64,000 bases of DNA. It comes from Cinnamomum chago. Lineage: Eukaryota > Streptophyta > Magnoliopsida > Laurales > Lauraceae. Made by a program: the position numbers and the translations under genes. The stretch is taken from assembly GCA_038049695.1 (NCBI GenBank), contig CP142451.1:68092001-68156000 (forward strand). Reading direction: 5' to 3'. Below the pieces are notes generated by a model. It did no database searches and had not been told where the DNA came from. It worked only from the letters and a program-made list of their open reading frames with translations. The stretch's first letter is position 1, and each line of letters begins with the position of its first letter. Shown here piece by piece: positions 11,083-23,425 of this stretch.

Positions 11083-12963
11083 GCAGCGTTTACAAAATTG
11101 CATTGCGTCAACTACCATGGTAGGCCAATAATAACCTAACATTTTTATCTGATCATAGAGCTTAGGACCAGTCTGATGAGCTCCACAAAGACTAGCATGT
11201 ATTTCTTTGAGAGTTTCCTTGGCTTCTTGTTGTGACAAGCAGCGTAGAAGTACTCCGTTGAAGGATTTTCTGTAAAGCATTTTTGAAGGAATATCCAAAT
11301 GAAAGTTTGAGGCTCGTCTTTGAAGGCTTACCCACTCTTTTGGATCTTCAGGTAGGATTCCTAACATAATGTAATCAATGAACGGATCCCTCCAGTTACC
11401 AATCGGAGGTTTGAGGATGGACATCCGACTTCCAACCACTAGGTGGCATTCAACAACTGCTTGGTGTGGGTTAAGAGGAGGGAGAATCTTTCTTTGACAC
11501 ACTGTGATTTGCAAGTTTTCCCCTTCTTGGATCGCCATAGATGCGGCGAGCTTGGCCAGGGCATCTGCACGGATGTTTTCACCTCTAAGGATGTGGGTGA
11601 TGTGACAGATGTCAAACTTTTGTCGAAGCGATTGCGCCTTGTTGTAGTATGGCAACAGATCAGGCTTCCTGACTTCAAATTTCTGATTCATCCGGTTGAT
11701 GATCAGTTGAGAGTCCCCAAAAGCTTCTAGCGTGGTGATGCTAGATTCGAGGGCGAGTTCCAATCCTATAATCAGGGCGTGGTATTCAGCTGCATTGTTT
11801 GAACATGGCTCCAGTAGCGAGAAAGCATGTGGAATCACGTATTTGTCGGGAATGACAAAGAGGATGCCAATTCCCGATATTTGCTTACCTTTTTCATTTG
11901 TCCTGGTTGCCCCGTCAGAGTACATGTCCCAGGAAACATTTGGTAAGGAAGTTTCCACATTGTTGACAGATTCGTCTGGGAGATCGTCCCTAAGTGGAGA
12001 ATCCTTAGGCAATGGGTGCTCTGCGAGAAAGTCTGCGAGTGCTTGGCCTTTGATTGACTTTTCTGGTACATACCTAATCTCGAATTGCGACAGAAGGATG
12101 GACCATTTTGCCAATCGGGCATTGAGAGAACCTGCTTTTGTGACAAGGACCTTTAAGAGGTTGATCCTCGAAATCAGGTATATTGTGTTGGACAGCAGAT
12201 ACTGGCACAGCTTTTGTACGACGAACATCACTGCAAGACATTCTTTTTCGACTGGAGAGTAGCGATGTTTTGCACCTACCAACATGCGGCTGAGGTAATA
12301 TAGATTTGCTTCTTTTCCCTCGTCGTTTTCTTGTGCTAGTTGAGCGCCCAAAGAGTAGTCGAGAGCTCTTGTGTACAAGATGAATGGTTTTCCAGTTGTG
12401 GGGGCAGCCAACACTGGAGGTTTGGTCAGATATGTCTTGATGTCTTGAAATGCGGCTTCACATTCAGCATCCCAAACAAAGTCGACACCTTTCTTCATTA
12501 GGCGAGAGAATGGACGGCACTTTCCTGACAGATTGAAGATGAACCGTTGGATGTATGCCAACCTCCCTTGAAGCCCTTTTAGTTGTGTTAGGGTTCTTGG
12601 AGATGGCATTGCTAGGATAGCCTTGACTTTGGTGGGGTCAAATTCTATCCCGCCTTTCCGAACTATGAATCCGAGAAACTTACCCGATGAGACACCGAAG
12701 AAGCATTTTAGTGGATTCATCCGCAGTTTGTGTTTGCGAAGTCGGAGGAAGACTTCTCGAAGATCTTTGAGGTGGTCTTCTTTTCTTTTGCTTTTGACGG
12801 CGAGGTCGTCGACATAGCATTCTATCGTCTTGTGCTGCATATCTTGGAATATTTTCATCATAGCCCTTTGATATGTTGCACCAGCATTTTTCAGACCAAA
12901 TGGCATGACTGTGTAGCAATACAAGCCAAACGGAGTCCGAAATGATGTGTCTTTCGTCTTCAA
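11080..12963 (-). pseudogene. Element T pol: RT palm/thumb, RNase H, archaeal-type RNase H, integrase zinc finger
   Basis: An open frame of 627 codons. Residues 1-120 carry the RT fingers/palm with MPFGLKNAGATYQRAM and the catalytic ECYVDDLAVKS. Residues about 185-310 are the normal gypsy RNase H (ALDYSLGA, YSPVEKECLAV). Residues about 340-475 form a second RNase H with its own D-E-D-D set (MYSDGA, NNAAEYHAL, FGDSQLI, RADALAKLA). This archaeal-type domain is diagnostic of the Tat lineage. The last 45 residues hold the integrase HHCC finger (HASLCGAH, CKRC). The frame is cut from the RT N-part by a one-base deletion near 12960 and from the integrase by the stop at 11080. Confidence 0.92.
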
Positions 12964-13734
12964 GATGCATCTTTATCTGATTGTAGCCAGAGAATCCATC
13001 CATGAATGTCATTCGCTCGAATCCGTAAGTGTTGTCAATCATCACCTCTGGTATAGGGAGCGGAAATTCATCTTTAGGGCAAGCATTATTCAGGTCTCTA
13101 TAGTCAATACAGACCCTGATCTGCCCATTTTTCTTTGTCACGGGGACGATGTTGGCCAACCAGTCAGGATGTTGTTCCTCGCGGATGAAGCTAACGCTTT
13201 TGAGTTTCTGAACTTCTTGTTCAATTTTGTCAATCACATCAGGACGGAATCTTCTTTGGCCCTGTTTGACAGGCTTGATTTCTTTTTGCAGATTGAGTTT
13301 GTGGACTGCTATTTTAGGGTCTAAGTCAGGCATTTCAGCGTAAGACCATGCAAAACAATCAACAAATTGACGAAGAAAAGCGATATACTTGGGTAATTCA
13401 TCATCCTTTATATTATTGCTTATGAATACAGGACGTGGGTTATCAGGTGTTCCCAAGTCTATCTTTTCAACATGATATTCCGTTGGAAGGTTTGAAAGTG
13501 GTTCCTCCACAATGTTTTCGGAGGCTTCCAACTTAACAAGACCTTTTGGAATTTCAAAGGCGTTTACAGACCTAGGTTTTGGTTTTGTCCATAGGTCTTC
13601 TTGATCGGTATTCTTCTCAAGACTGGCAATGAGATGATCCCAATCGCCTGTTGAAATTGGGTCGAAGTAAGGTACTTCTTTTGGAGACGATGGTTATTAT
13701 GGGTCAGAAAACCGTGCGTCTACGTCATCGGACA
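12958..13734 (-). pseudogene. Element T RT N-terminal part
   Basis: It contains the classic gypsy RT opening: KQGQRRFRPD, then WLANIVPVTKKNGQIRVCID, YRDLNNACPKDEFPLP and FMDGFSGYNQI. The last holds the first catalytic Asp of the palm. The frame runs out near 12960, where LEDER should continue into DTSFRTPFG in the next frame, so one base has been lost. Stops near 13695-13700 and 13760 separate it from the upstream G-patch part. Confidence 0.9.
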
Positions 13735-14516
13735 ATTCCTCTTCATCGTCAGAGAAATCGTATCAATCGGAAGAGCTTCCTGGATCCTTGACGGGTGACT
13801 CCTCAAAGAGAAATTCAGGGAGATTGATGTCTTCATGGACACGAGATGTTGAGGCTTGGTTGGCAAAACGACTTTGTACCCTTTGTGTCAACTGTCTCAT
13901 GGAAGTGTCAGGATCGTATCCTAACCCGTATGAAGACTTGTCTATGTGACGACGGAGTTTCCAATCCTCCAGTTGACTTTTGGTCAGGGTGGGTTCCAAT
14001 GGTGTGAGAATACCACGGCCACCTTCCAAACCGATTGGATTTTGAGCATCATAGCCCATTTTCTTCATGATAGCTTGTGCCATTGGACTATACAGGGATA
14101 GTTGAGGCATACCTTCATTTTGGAAAGGTTCAAGCGAAGAATTTGGTGAAGAAGCTTCCGATTTGTGGAAGAAGATCGTTTTTTCTTCTGCTGAAGTTGT
14201 CGGCACGACGAAGGAAGCAGACGTAGGGTCTTCTACATCGGCAGGTGTCTCCAATGGAGTGAGAGTGGGCTGAACTTGCTGAGTATCAGCTTGACTTGAC
14301 GATGTATTGTCTTCTGGCTCTGAGTCCGAGTCCGAGTCCGTGTCTTGTATAATAGATATGAAGGAGACAGTGAACTTGCCCCCAGCCTTTTGTTTTGTCT
14401 TCTTTGCCTTGGTAGTGATTACCAAAGGCTTTGAAGGTTCGAGGGAGACAACGAAGGGAGAATGAATGCTCTCTTCGGTTTTGTTGGAAGGTTTGTATTC
14501 TTCCGATGAATGTTGA
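13735..14516 (-). pseudogene. Element T linker with G-patch motif
   Basis: An acidic Ser/Asp-rich stretch is followed by AIMKKMGYDAQNPIGLEGGRG, which matches the G-patch pattern (MGY...GLG..G.G) that Tat-lineage elements carry between protease and RT. It ends with stops near 13761 and 13697. On the upstream side the frame is open through the 14512-14516 target duplication into the protease segment at 20622, so both belong to one former ORF. Confidence 0.75.
14512..14516. repeat. TSD gttga, left side of the B/A mosaic
   Basis: It pairs with gctga at 20622-20626 (one mismatch in five). Removing the insert and one copy rejoins T's ORF in frame. Confidence 0.7.
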
Positions 14517-15721
14517 TGTAAGACCCCGACCCGAGTGAACCCGATTAGTGTTAATTAAGTCGTGTGTTAGTTCGAAACTTGATTAGTGATTTTGACAAAG
14601 TTGGGTTCGGTATAGCTTTTGAAATAGTTTTGGGGAATTTTGATTTGCTTTGTGATTAGTGGGGCCCTTTGTGTTGGATGTGATTCTTGTGCAAAACCAA
14701 GGTGGGCAGCCCTATTGCAAGCTCCTTCTTGTTCATTCATGGCCTTAGAGGTAAATACTCCTTCCCATTTTCCTTGTATGTGCTATGGCTCTCCCTTAGG
14801 TTCTATTTTCTAGTTGGGTTTGAGCCCATTCATTGTCTTCCTTTGTTTAACCCATTTTAGGGTTTGTTTTGGGGGTTTTTGTAGAGATTGTTGATCTTGA
14901 GCTTGAGAAGTGATTAGGAGCTTGGTTTGCTAGTTTGGAACCCAAGGCAAGTGGATGAATGGATGGTTTGAATGTTATCAAAGTTTTAGGAGAAAATCCT
15001 ATGTTTTATTACTTGTTCTTGATCATGGGATACATGTTTTCACATATGCTCCTTGCCACATATATATTGATCTCAAAAATGCATATTAATGGGTCTTGCT
15101 CTCTTGTTAAATCTCTTGGAAATTATGCATTTCATTTGGTCAAAGTTTGTTCATATGGTTTTATAATGAATGGGGTTGGTTTCTCCACCCATGTTTATGT
15201 TTACTAGCTTGCATTGATTTGAAATAGATGCTCATTTAATGAGTTTTGCTAAATCATCTATTGTTATGGAAATGTGATCAATAGTCCTTGTTTATCCCTA
15301 GATTTTTGGCTAGCTTGGACATAAGGCAAGTGAATGATTGGTGTATTTTGGGTTTTAAATAGTTGGTGAAACATTAATGATCTTCCCATGCTTTTATTGA
15401 TTTATTTTGTCATTGTGAAATAAAGGTTCTTGATGGAGTATTAATGATGTATTTATGATCATAGAGAAGTGGCAGTTCATAGCAATTAATGTTTCCTTGT
15501 TCTGCCTTGAATATGCCTATTATGTGAAATGGTTCTCTCCTCTCTTTGCTTGTATAGAATGTGATATGGATGGAGGAGAATGGGATGGTTGTGGTTGGAG
15601 AATTGAGGTTATTTGAAAGGAGATTTGTACTCCTCATTTGATGTATGAAAGTGGTTAAGAAAGGGTTGTAAAAAGGAAGAGTTGTTGTGGAGCTGAACTG
15701 GTTCGAACTCAGGTTCTGGAC

Positions 15722-16005
15722 AGTTCGCTCGAGCGACCGTGACAGTTCGCTCGAGCGACCTGTCTAGAGAAGGCTTCGGAGCATTCCAGTAGCTTTGTCG
15801 CTCGAGCGAACCCCCTGGTCGCTCGAGCGGACATCCCAGAACTCATTCCAGAGAGTTGTTCGTTCGAACGCATTTAAATATTCGCTCGACCCAATGAGTT
15901 CGCTCAAACGACCTCAAATTCGCTCGAGCGAACCCACCCAGACAACCGATCCAGCGAGCGACTCGCTCGAGCGAACCATCCAGTCCGCTCGAGCGATGCG
16001 GTTCG
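15722..16005. repeat. CGCTCGAGCG palindrome cluster in A1
   Basis: Seven perfect copies of the 10-base palindrome CGCTCGAGCG and several one- or two-base variants (for example cgttcgaacg, cgctcaaacg), spaced about 20-50 bases apart. Confidence 0.9.
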
Positions 16006-17019
16006 TCTAGCAAAGGCTATGTTTGGGACGATGTTTAACTATTTCAATGTTGGGGTCTATTCTCGAGGAACCCCTCTATATCAAGGAGATTTATTAAGCA
16101 TTGTATGAGGCCATTGGAGGAAGAAACCATCTCACAAAGATTGCATTCGAAGTTTTGAAACTTCAATGTGCATAAGGAGCCCGGAATGTCTTCAAACTCA
16201 AGGAGTACCAAATGATGACTATAATTGACATACGGGACCCCTATTCACTTAAATAGATCTTGAAATCAATATTTTCCCGGAATTGTTATAGTTCATTGTT
16301 TCACCTCTTTTCCCGAGATTTGCATCACATGACTTGTTTTCCCGAAAGCATTGAAGTTACTCTAGTAACAGTTATTTGTCCCGAAGTGCTTTGCACCACA
16401 TGATATGTCAGTGTGCCCTTGAGCACCCCCGTCTTGTCCGTTTGATTATGTATTGGTACTTGGTTTACTTGCATATGTCTCGATTGTATTTGACCTATGA
16501 GTCGGCACCACTAAGCTTGGATAACCATGTTGGTCTGATCCACCGACTTGGAGATCCCCTCTTGTCCCGCCAGCTGCAGCTTGGATCCCGCTACCCGGTT
16601 ATTACCGTGGTCTTGTCCCAATACCGCAGATTGCTACTGTGGTCCCCGATGCCCGGCTCGCTACCGTGGTCATGTATAGTATATGTATATGCATTCATGA
16701 GATCCACTGTTTCTCCTCACCTCGAGTGACTGAGATCAGTGCCTAGTATATGTATTTATATGAGATCCCCTGTTTCTCCTCACCTCGAGTGACTGAGATC
16801 AGGGCCTAGTTATTGCTCTATCGCTTTAGCGATAGAGGACTTAGCTTCGTGTGGTTGCCATCTTGCCAGTTCCCGATTCCTTGGATACCCGACATGTTTT
16901 ATATTGCTTACTTGCTTTCCGATAAATGATTCGTTTCCTTTATGAAAGTTGTTATTTAAACAAATGCTAATATTCTCCAATGTAAATTCAGTTATTATTA
17001 TATTATCTTCTGTTCTTTG

Positions 17020-17690
17020 TACCCGCACATGTTTTAAATGGATGCCGGTTGAGCGAATACCCATGCTTTTACATATGTTTCAAACGATCGATGGTTTTAC
17101 TAGATTTATGTGATTACACATGTTTTAAATGAATACCCGAATTGTTAAATATCCGTGCTTTGTTTTAAATGACATTTGGCTTGTGAGATTCCTATGTTTA
17201 TACCGTTTTAAATGATTACCCGATTTGTCAAATATCCATGCTTTGAAATATGTTTCAAATGACACTTGTTTGCCAGATCCCTACGTTTATACCTATTTTA
17301 AATGATACCCGACTTGTTTAAATATCCATGCTTTGAAATACGTTTAAATGAACACTAGTTTTGTCAGATTTCTTTGGTTACACCGGTTTTAAATGAACAC
17401 CCGGTTTGTTAAACATCCGTATTTTCACATATGTTTCAAATGGACTTTGGTTTTGCCAGACTGCTATGAATACCCGGTTTGTTGTATACTTATGTTTTTA
17501 CCTAACTCTCAAATGAACGTTTGTTTTATCAAACCACTATATTTATACATGTTTTAGATGAACACCCGATTGTCAAATATCTATGATTATAGATGATGTA
17601 AATGAACACATGTTTTATTAGATATTCATGTTTTACCCATGCTTGAAATGAATATAGGTTTTCCCCGAGATTCCCGACTTTGCACCCGTT
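17020..17690. repeat. Tandem array of ~90-base units in A1
   Basis: About seven degenerate units, each with TTTTAAATGAA-ACCCGATTTGT-AAATATCCATGC and a TTTCAAATGA-ACTTGTTTTGCCAGA half. Shorter or different-length versions are in A2 (41270-41650) and A3 (52450-53060). Confidence 0.75.
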
Positions 17691-18794
17691 TAATTATATG
17701 CAGCATTTGATCGAATAGCATGATTTATCTTATGTTTTATTCTTCAGTATATTTGTTATCTTTTCATCCACCTGCCAGACCGTCGTATCTGACCCACTAC
17801 TTTTGGTACTCAGGTTCATATTTCTTCGCCCCGAGTTGAGTGCTTTTGTTGGCTGTAGAGTCATGCTTTGCAGGTTAGTTTGTCGGCTATGTGATGTAGA
17901 CATTGAGCTTGACATCGGAGCTACGTCACATTTGGATAGTAGTTTATAGCTTATTGTTGTATGGCTTTTATTAGCCTTTTCTTGGGATTCTTAATTAATG
18001 TACATTGATAATTGTAACTTGAACATATTTGGGAATGTAATATCCTGTTACCGTCAGCTCTGTAATTTATTGTGATGGTTACTCCAGTCTGATAGGATTC
18101 TTGATATAATAGCTATGTGCTAAAGGTTGAGTGCGACGCGGAATCCGATGGCCACGGACTTCGGGTCGCAACGCCACAAATGCTTCCGCAAAATATTCAG
18201 AATGTGTTGTCTTCACACACGCGGATCCTGGGAGAAGTAAAATACATTTATGCTTAATCCCATTCCCGCCCCCGAGGTTCTGGTTCGGGGGCGTGACAAG
18301 GACCTTACAAGTAAGTAATCCTTCCCTTCTTCTAGATTTGTGTTCTCCTAGCCTAAGGGAATCTCCATCCCTATGATTGAAGCTTCTTTCTTCCCATGCT
18401 ATGTTTTGACTCTTTTAGGGTTTTATTTTGGGATTTTGCTTGTAGCTTGGACCATTGATTTGGAGGGCTTGTTAGAGCTTGATTTGCTTATTAGAGACCA
18501 AGGCAAGTGGATGATTTGATTTTTAAAAGCTTTCAATGATATTGGTATTTTCCACTCATGCCTATTTATTGCTTTGTTTTGAAATAAATGTTCATGATAG
18601 AGTATTAATGGTGCATTTATATCATAGAAGTGTATTGGTGCATGCCATTTAATTTCCTCTTGTTTTGTCCCAAATGCACTCTTATGTGAAATGGATTCCT
18701 TCTTTCCTTCCTCGTATTGAATGTGATGTTTATGAGGAGAATGAGATGGATGTTGTGAGAGATTTGAATGAAGGTTTAGACTCCTCATTGGATG

Positions 18795-18802
18795 TATAAA
18801 AG
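18795..18802 (+). promoter_or_regulatory. TATA box of LTR B1
   Basis: TATAAAAG in the context GGATGTATAAAAGTGGC, about 80 bases upstream of the first palindrome of the cluster. The same word occurs in B2. Confidence 0.55.
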
Positions 18803-18872
18803 TGGCTAGAAAGAGGTTGTGGAAGGAAGAGTTAGAGAGGAGCTGAACTGCCCCGAAATCAGTTTCTGGACA

Positions 18873-19125
18873 GTTCGCTCGAGCGAACATAACACTTCGC
18901 TCAAGCGAAGTGTCCAAAAAAGGGTTCGGAGCATTCCAGTAGGTTGGTTGCTCGAGAGGACCCCTTGGTCGCTCGAGCGGACATCCCAGAACTTGTTCCA
19001 GAGCGTCGTTAGTTCGAGCGCACTAAAACTTCGTTTCGAGCCAATGAGTTCGCTCGAGCGACCTCAACTGCGCTCAAGCGAAACTACCCAGACAACCATT
19101 CCAGAGAGCTCCTCGCTCGAGCGAT
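18873..19125. repeat. CGCTCGAGCG palindrome cluster in B1
   Basis: About nine sites with CTCGAG or near-CTCGAG cores, several decayed (gctcaagcg, gctcgagag). They occupy the same slot as in A1, A2 and B2. Confidence 0.85.
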
Positions 19126-20621
19126 GAGCTTTGTCGGTCAAAGGTTATGTTTGGGACAATGATGAACTATTTAAACATTTTGGGACTATTCATTGAGAGC
19201 CCCCTATGTTAGGGAGATTTACTAAGCAATGTATGAGGCCATTTGAGAAAGAAACCATATCACGAAGATGTCATTTGAAGTTTTAAAAATTCAAAGTGTA
19301 TAAGGAGCCCGGAATGTCCCCAAACTCAAAGAGTACCAAATTGTTATTAGATTGACATACGGGATCCCTACTCACTTCAAATAAATCTTGAACCCGATAC
19401 TTTACCCGAAATTCCAATTGTTTATTGTACTTTATCGATCCCGAGATTTATACTACATGCCTTGTTTTCTCGAAAGCATTGAAGTACACTTACAATGGTT
19501 ACTTGTCTTGAAGTGCATTGCACCATATGAAACGACAGTGTGCCCTTGAGTACCCCCGTCCTGCCCGTTTATTTACTTGCATTTGGTTTACTTGTACATG
19601 TCTCGATTTGTTATTTGACCTATGAGTCGGCACCACTAAGCTTGGATAACCCTGTTGGTCTGATCCACCGACTTGGAGATCCCCCTCTTGTCCCACCAGC
19701 TGCAGTTTGGATTCCGCTACCTGGTTATTACCGTGGTCTTGTCCCGATGCCGCAAATTACTACTGTGGTTCCCGATGCCCGACTCGCTACTGTGGTCATG
19801 TATAGTATATGTATATGTATTTATAAGATCCACTGTTTCTCCTCACCTCGAGTGACTGAGATCAGTGCCTAGTTATTGCTCTATCGCTTTAGTGATAGAG
19901 AACTTAGCTTCGTGTGGTTGCCATCTTGCTCGTTTCTCGTTTCCTTGGTTACCTGTACATGTTTTATAATGCATACTGGTATTTGAATAAATGTTTTATC
20001 TCGTTTATAGAAATTGTTATTTTAAACAGGTTTGAATGCTTTTGAAGGTAAATTCATGTATTATCATATTGTCATTGTATTTTACCCATTTGCCAAATCG
20101 TCGTGTTTGACCTACTCTTTGGTACTCAGGTCCTGTTGTTGGTTATCCCGAGAAGGAGCACGAGGAGGCGGTCGGAGAACAGCAACAGTTAGTTGAGTGG
20201 CGTGCTGATGACGTCATTTAGACGTTTGGTTGCTATGAGAGACTTAATATTTTGGGAAACTGTTTAACCATTCTTTGGATTGGTATTTTGTTTATATTGG
20301 CCTTTGTTGGCCTCTATTTTTGGGAAATGTAATTAAACAATGTTTGTATAAACTTTAACTTACTTTTGGGTAACATGCCAATGATCATTGCTCATTCTGA
20401 TACGGTATTATACTTGTATTATTGTCTTTATAACTATAGATGGTTTGAATATTTGATTTACTACACGCTTCCGCACTTAATAGAAATGTTCATATATGGT
20501 CGTGATATCCTCACCGCGGACACCTGTGGGAAATTAAATAAATGGATGGCATTAAACCGATGTGGTACATCATTAGTCTCGATCCCAGATTAGTCCTTCG
20601 GGCCCAGTCCGGGGTCGCGAC

Positions 20622-21400
20622 AGCTGAGGAGCCTTGCCTTTATCTTTCTGGAGATTTTTGGCAAAGGGTGTTGTTTCTTCCTCCTTTTCTTTTTCTTCAT
20701 CTTTGTACATTTGAGCGTCTGCAAAATGGACATCTTTTCCTTTGAAGGGCTTTTTGTCTGCAAACATTCGATGCATTAAGCCATCGTTGCCAATGAACTT
20801 GATGCACTGATGTAGAGTTGAAGGGACGACACCATTCTCATGTATCCAGAGGCGTCCAAGAAGGATGTTGTAGCATGAAGGGGTTCTTATTACATACACA
20901 GTGACTTCAGAGATGAAGTCACCGATTTGCAACTTGAACCTGATTTTGCCGATAGGCCTTTGAGCGCTCCCATCGTATCCAAAGATGGATACAGACGTGT
21001 GACTCAGCTTGCTAGGTGGGATGCCCAGCACTTTGAGTGTCGAAGTAGAGATGAGATTAAGTGCAGAACCTGGGTCGATCTGGACTCTGTGTATTGGCGT
21101 TTCGTTGATGTACCCTATGAAGTACAAGGGCCGGTTGTGCTTTGTCTCGCCTAACAAGAGGTCATCCTTATCGAAGGCAATTGTTGCACTCGTTGCCTTT
21201 TGGACTGAGAGGTATTCGATGCCTGATTCCTCAGTTTTCTTCTTTTCTCCCTTTGAGGACGTATTTGATTTTTTGACCCTATAGTCCATTTCAATTTGTA
21301 GGACTTGTGGGGCATGTTTGTCGACATCCGCATTCAGCCTTTGCAGTTATGAAATGAGACTACCACGAGTTTGTGGAGACATTCATAATAAGTCAAGGAT
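20622..21400 (-). pseudogene. Element T aspartic protease region
   Basis: Retroviral-type protease that would cut the Gag-Pol polyprotein. The active-site loop reads VQIDPGSALNLIS, with D-P-G in place of the common D-[ST]-G, as often in Tat elements. It is followed by the YNILLGRLWIHENG and VPSTLHQCIKF blocks typical of the family. The N-terminal ILARLHILDLL segment upstream (near 21390) is also a Tat signature. Stops near 21347 and 21383 break it. Downstream the frame runs into the 14516 segment across the B/A insertion. Confidence 0.88.
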
Positions 21401-22193
21401 GTGCAGTCGTGCAAGTATGTACTTGAAGTGCTTAATCAAGTTGTACTTGAAAGCCTCCTTCGGGCCTGCATTTTCATTACTGTTGCCACTTGGGGCATTT
21501 ACAATTTGTTTTCCAGAAGGATTTACATAGGAAGAAGAAGGTTGGTTGTAGTTTTTGTGGTAATCCCGGCCAGAGCGGGTACCTCTGCCAACTTCAAGAG
21601 CTTCTGGAGAAAGGTCTTCTTTTGGAAGATCACTCTCGGGATCAAGGGGTTGATCCTTGTCATTTGCTGAAGACGTCTCTGTAGCAGTATTGCCGTCTTC
21701 AGTGATCGCGTTACACGGAACATTTTCCGGGAACAAGTCCTGAACAACATCCAGTAACTTTTCTTCTTCATTGAGTAGTTTATCGGTCTAGACTTCGCTT
21801 ATGAGGTCGGGTATCTGGGACTAGTTGACTGGATTTTCATTGAAGAAGACTTCATTGGCAGGAGCTTCTTCGAGATGTTCAGCCGGAAGAGGCTTGGGTT
21901 CCGATGTCACAGTTTCAGGAGACGTAGGCTGAGAAGATGATATCTCTGTGGAAGTCACCTGAAGAGATGTAGCTCCAAAGGATATGCTACCGGATGTAGT
22001 CTGAGAATCTGAGGCCTTGGCAGATGAAGTTTCAGAGGCATCATCATCCTGAATTATCGCATTGCAAGCAATGCACTGCTGAGATTCAGACCCATCTTCA
22101 GATGTGAGGGGATCATCAATCCAGCAGTTTTCTTCATTTTCCGGGATACCGGTTCTGGATTTTGATTTTGACGAAGCTCATTAATGCGATCTT
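21401..22193 (-). pseudogene. Element T gag-protease linker
   Basis: A Ser/Thr/Glu-rich, low-complexity frame with stops near 21787 and 21820 and a clear GTRSGRDYHKN motif, which precedes protease in Tat elements. It adjoins insertion D at 22193. Because the D insertion carries a deletion, some gag sequence between here and 38037 is missing. Confidence 0.65.
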
Positions 22194-23244
22194 TGAAAGT
22201 CCTGGGGATCCGAAACCTAGAGGGGGGGGGGGGTGAATAGGGTGAGCTTCAATTATGACCAATTTTAATCAAATTTAACTTCTTTAAAACAAACTAGTCA
22301 CATGTGATGATTAATCATACAAGATGCGGAAGCTAACAAAAGAATCACCACAAAGCAATCACCATCACACAAGGATTTACAGTGGTTCGGCCTCAATGCC
22401 TACATCCACTACCGGCTTGTGATCCAATCACCCCACCGGATTTCCACTATTTATGCTTTTTACTAGGCTAAGCAATAACCCTTACAAAGTTGTTTTTCTA
22501 GGCTAAACATCAACCTCTCAATGTGCTTTTATAGGCTAAGCAATAACCTTTACAAGATGCTTTTCTTAGGCTAAGCAATAACCTTTACACAATGCTTTTC
22601 TTAGGCTAAGCAATAACCTTTACAAATAAAGATTTCTCTAAGAAAGTGTCTTCACAAAAGATCACTCTAAGAGATACAATTTAAGCACAATGGAATTGCC
22701 TCTTAAATAGGCTAATGTGAAAGTGAAATTCCAATTACAATCATACACTAAAACAAGTTAAAGTGTGTGCACAAGTGTATGAATGTTCTACTTCAATCAA
22801 TTTCTACAATGATGCTCCTAAATGAATGCTTGATGCATTTTAAAATCAAAGCTTAGAAAAAGATGATTGAAGATAAAACTAATCACATAAAAGATTCAAA
22901 CAACTTTGAAGAAATGAACTAAACAAGTTGTATGAATGTTAAAGTCTAAGAACACATGTGATTAGGATGAGAGAGTTTGCAAACCAAACTAATTTACCAA
23001 AGATGATATTGAGTTTGCAACACAACTCTAGAAATCATGCATAAGTGAAAATACAAAGATTTAAGCATGCATGGATTTCATTTTAATGGAAATCAAAATA
23101 CAAGTAAAGTGTACCTTTTCAAAACTCAAGTATTTGATTTCCAAATAGCCCTCTAGCCTTTCCAACTTCTTCCCCTTTCTTTGCTCCAAAATGGTCTCAA
23201 AGGTTCATGGTTCAAGCCTCAAAGAAGGTTGGAAATGAATGGAC

Positions 23245-23250
23245 TTTATA
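23245..23250 (-). promoter_or_regulatory. TATA box of D LTR
   Basis: CTTGTATAAAGTCC on the minus strand, about 30 bases downstream of the last palindrome, the same spacing as in D' and D''. Confidence 0.5.
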
Positions 23251-23278
23251 CAAGAAAACAGTCCAACGGCTAGTCCTC

Positions 23279-23425
23279 GGTCGACCTGCAAACAGGTCTC
23301 GGTCGACCGGGATCACACAACGGTCAGAAAAATGACCGTTGGGGCTCCAGGGGACCAGACGGCCTGCAGTGTTCCCGGTCGACCGGGACCTCTGGGCCGG
23401 TCGACCGGCGACACTGCTGGTCGAC
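23279..23425. repeat. GGTCGACC palindrome cluster in D LTR
   Basis: Four exact GGTCGACC sites, often extended to CCCGGTCGACCGGG, and one GGTCGACT, all within 150 bases. Between them is the hairpin CGGTCA-N5-TGACCG (near 23321-23337). Confidence 0.9.

Larger units (their letters stand above)
14690..18298 (+). mobile_element. A1: family A solo LTR, 5'-truncated
   Basis: It matches A2 (38598-42266) and A3 (49775-53652) over most of its length. In order it carries a palindrome cluster (15722-16005), the conserved GTCGGCACCACTAAGC cassette (16500-16806), an array of units of about 90 bases (17020-17690) and the shared 3' end GGGGGCGTGACA. Short open frames in it are not genes. Confidence 0.8.
14517..20621 (+). 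mobile_element. Solo-LTR mosaic: family B LTR (B1) holding a 5'-truncated family A LTR (A1)
   Basis: The first 150-170 bases (TGTAAGACCCCGACCCGAG...) match the start of intact B2 (46844 downward). From about 14690 to 18298 it matches A2 from 39317 onward and ends in GGGGGCGTGACA like all A copies. From 18299 (AGGACCTTACAAG) to 20621 (GGGGTCGCGACA) it is B again, matching B2 from about 46112 downward. The simplest reading is that A1 inserted into B1 and a later deletion removed the 5' end of A1 and a few hundred bases of B1. There is no primer site, internal region or coding sequence. Confidence 0.75.

Noticed and set aside
15722..16005. CRISPR-like array
   Set aside because: Units are short palindromes with irregular spacers inside a plant LTR; there are no cas genes and the genome is eukaryotic.
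16376..16729. Open frames within the conserved LTR cassette (also near 19540, 40738, 51933) as a conserved small protein
   Set aside because: The frame differs between copies, starts are not shared, and insertions are not multiples of three overall; treated as non-coding.
22213..22231. Poly-G run near the D LTR end (also 37826, 55938)
   Set aside because: Homopolymer at the LTR edge or in the T LTR, likely slippage; no quadruplex-type spacing of G tracts.
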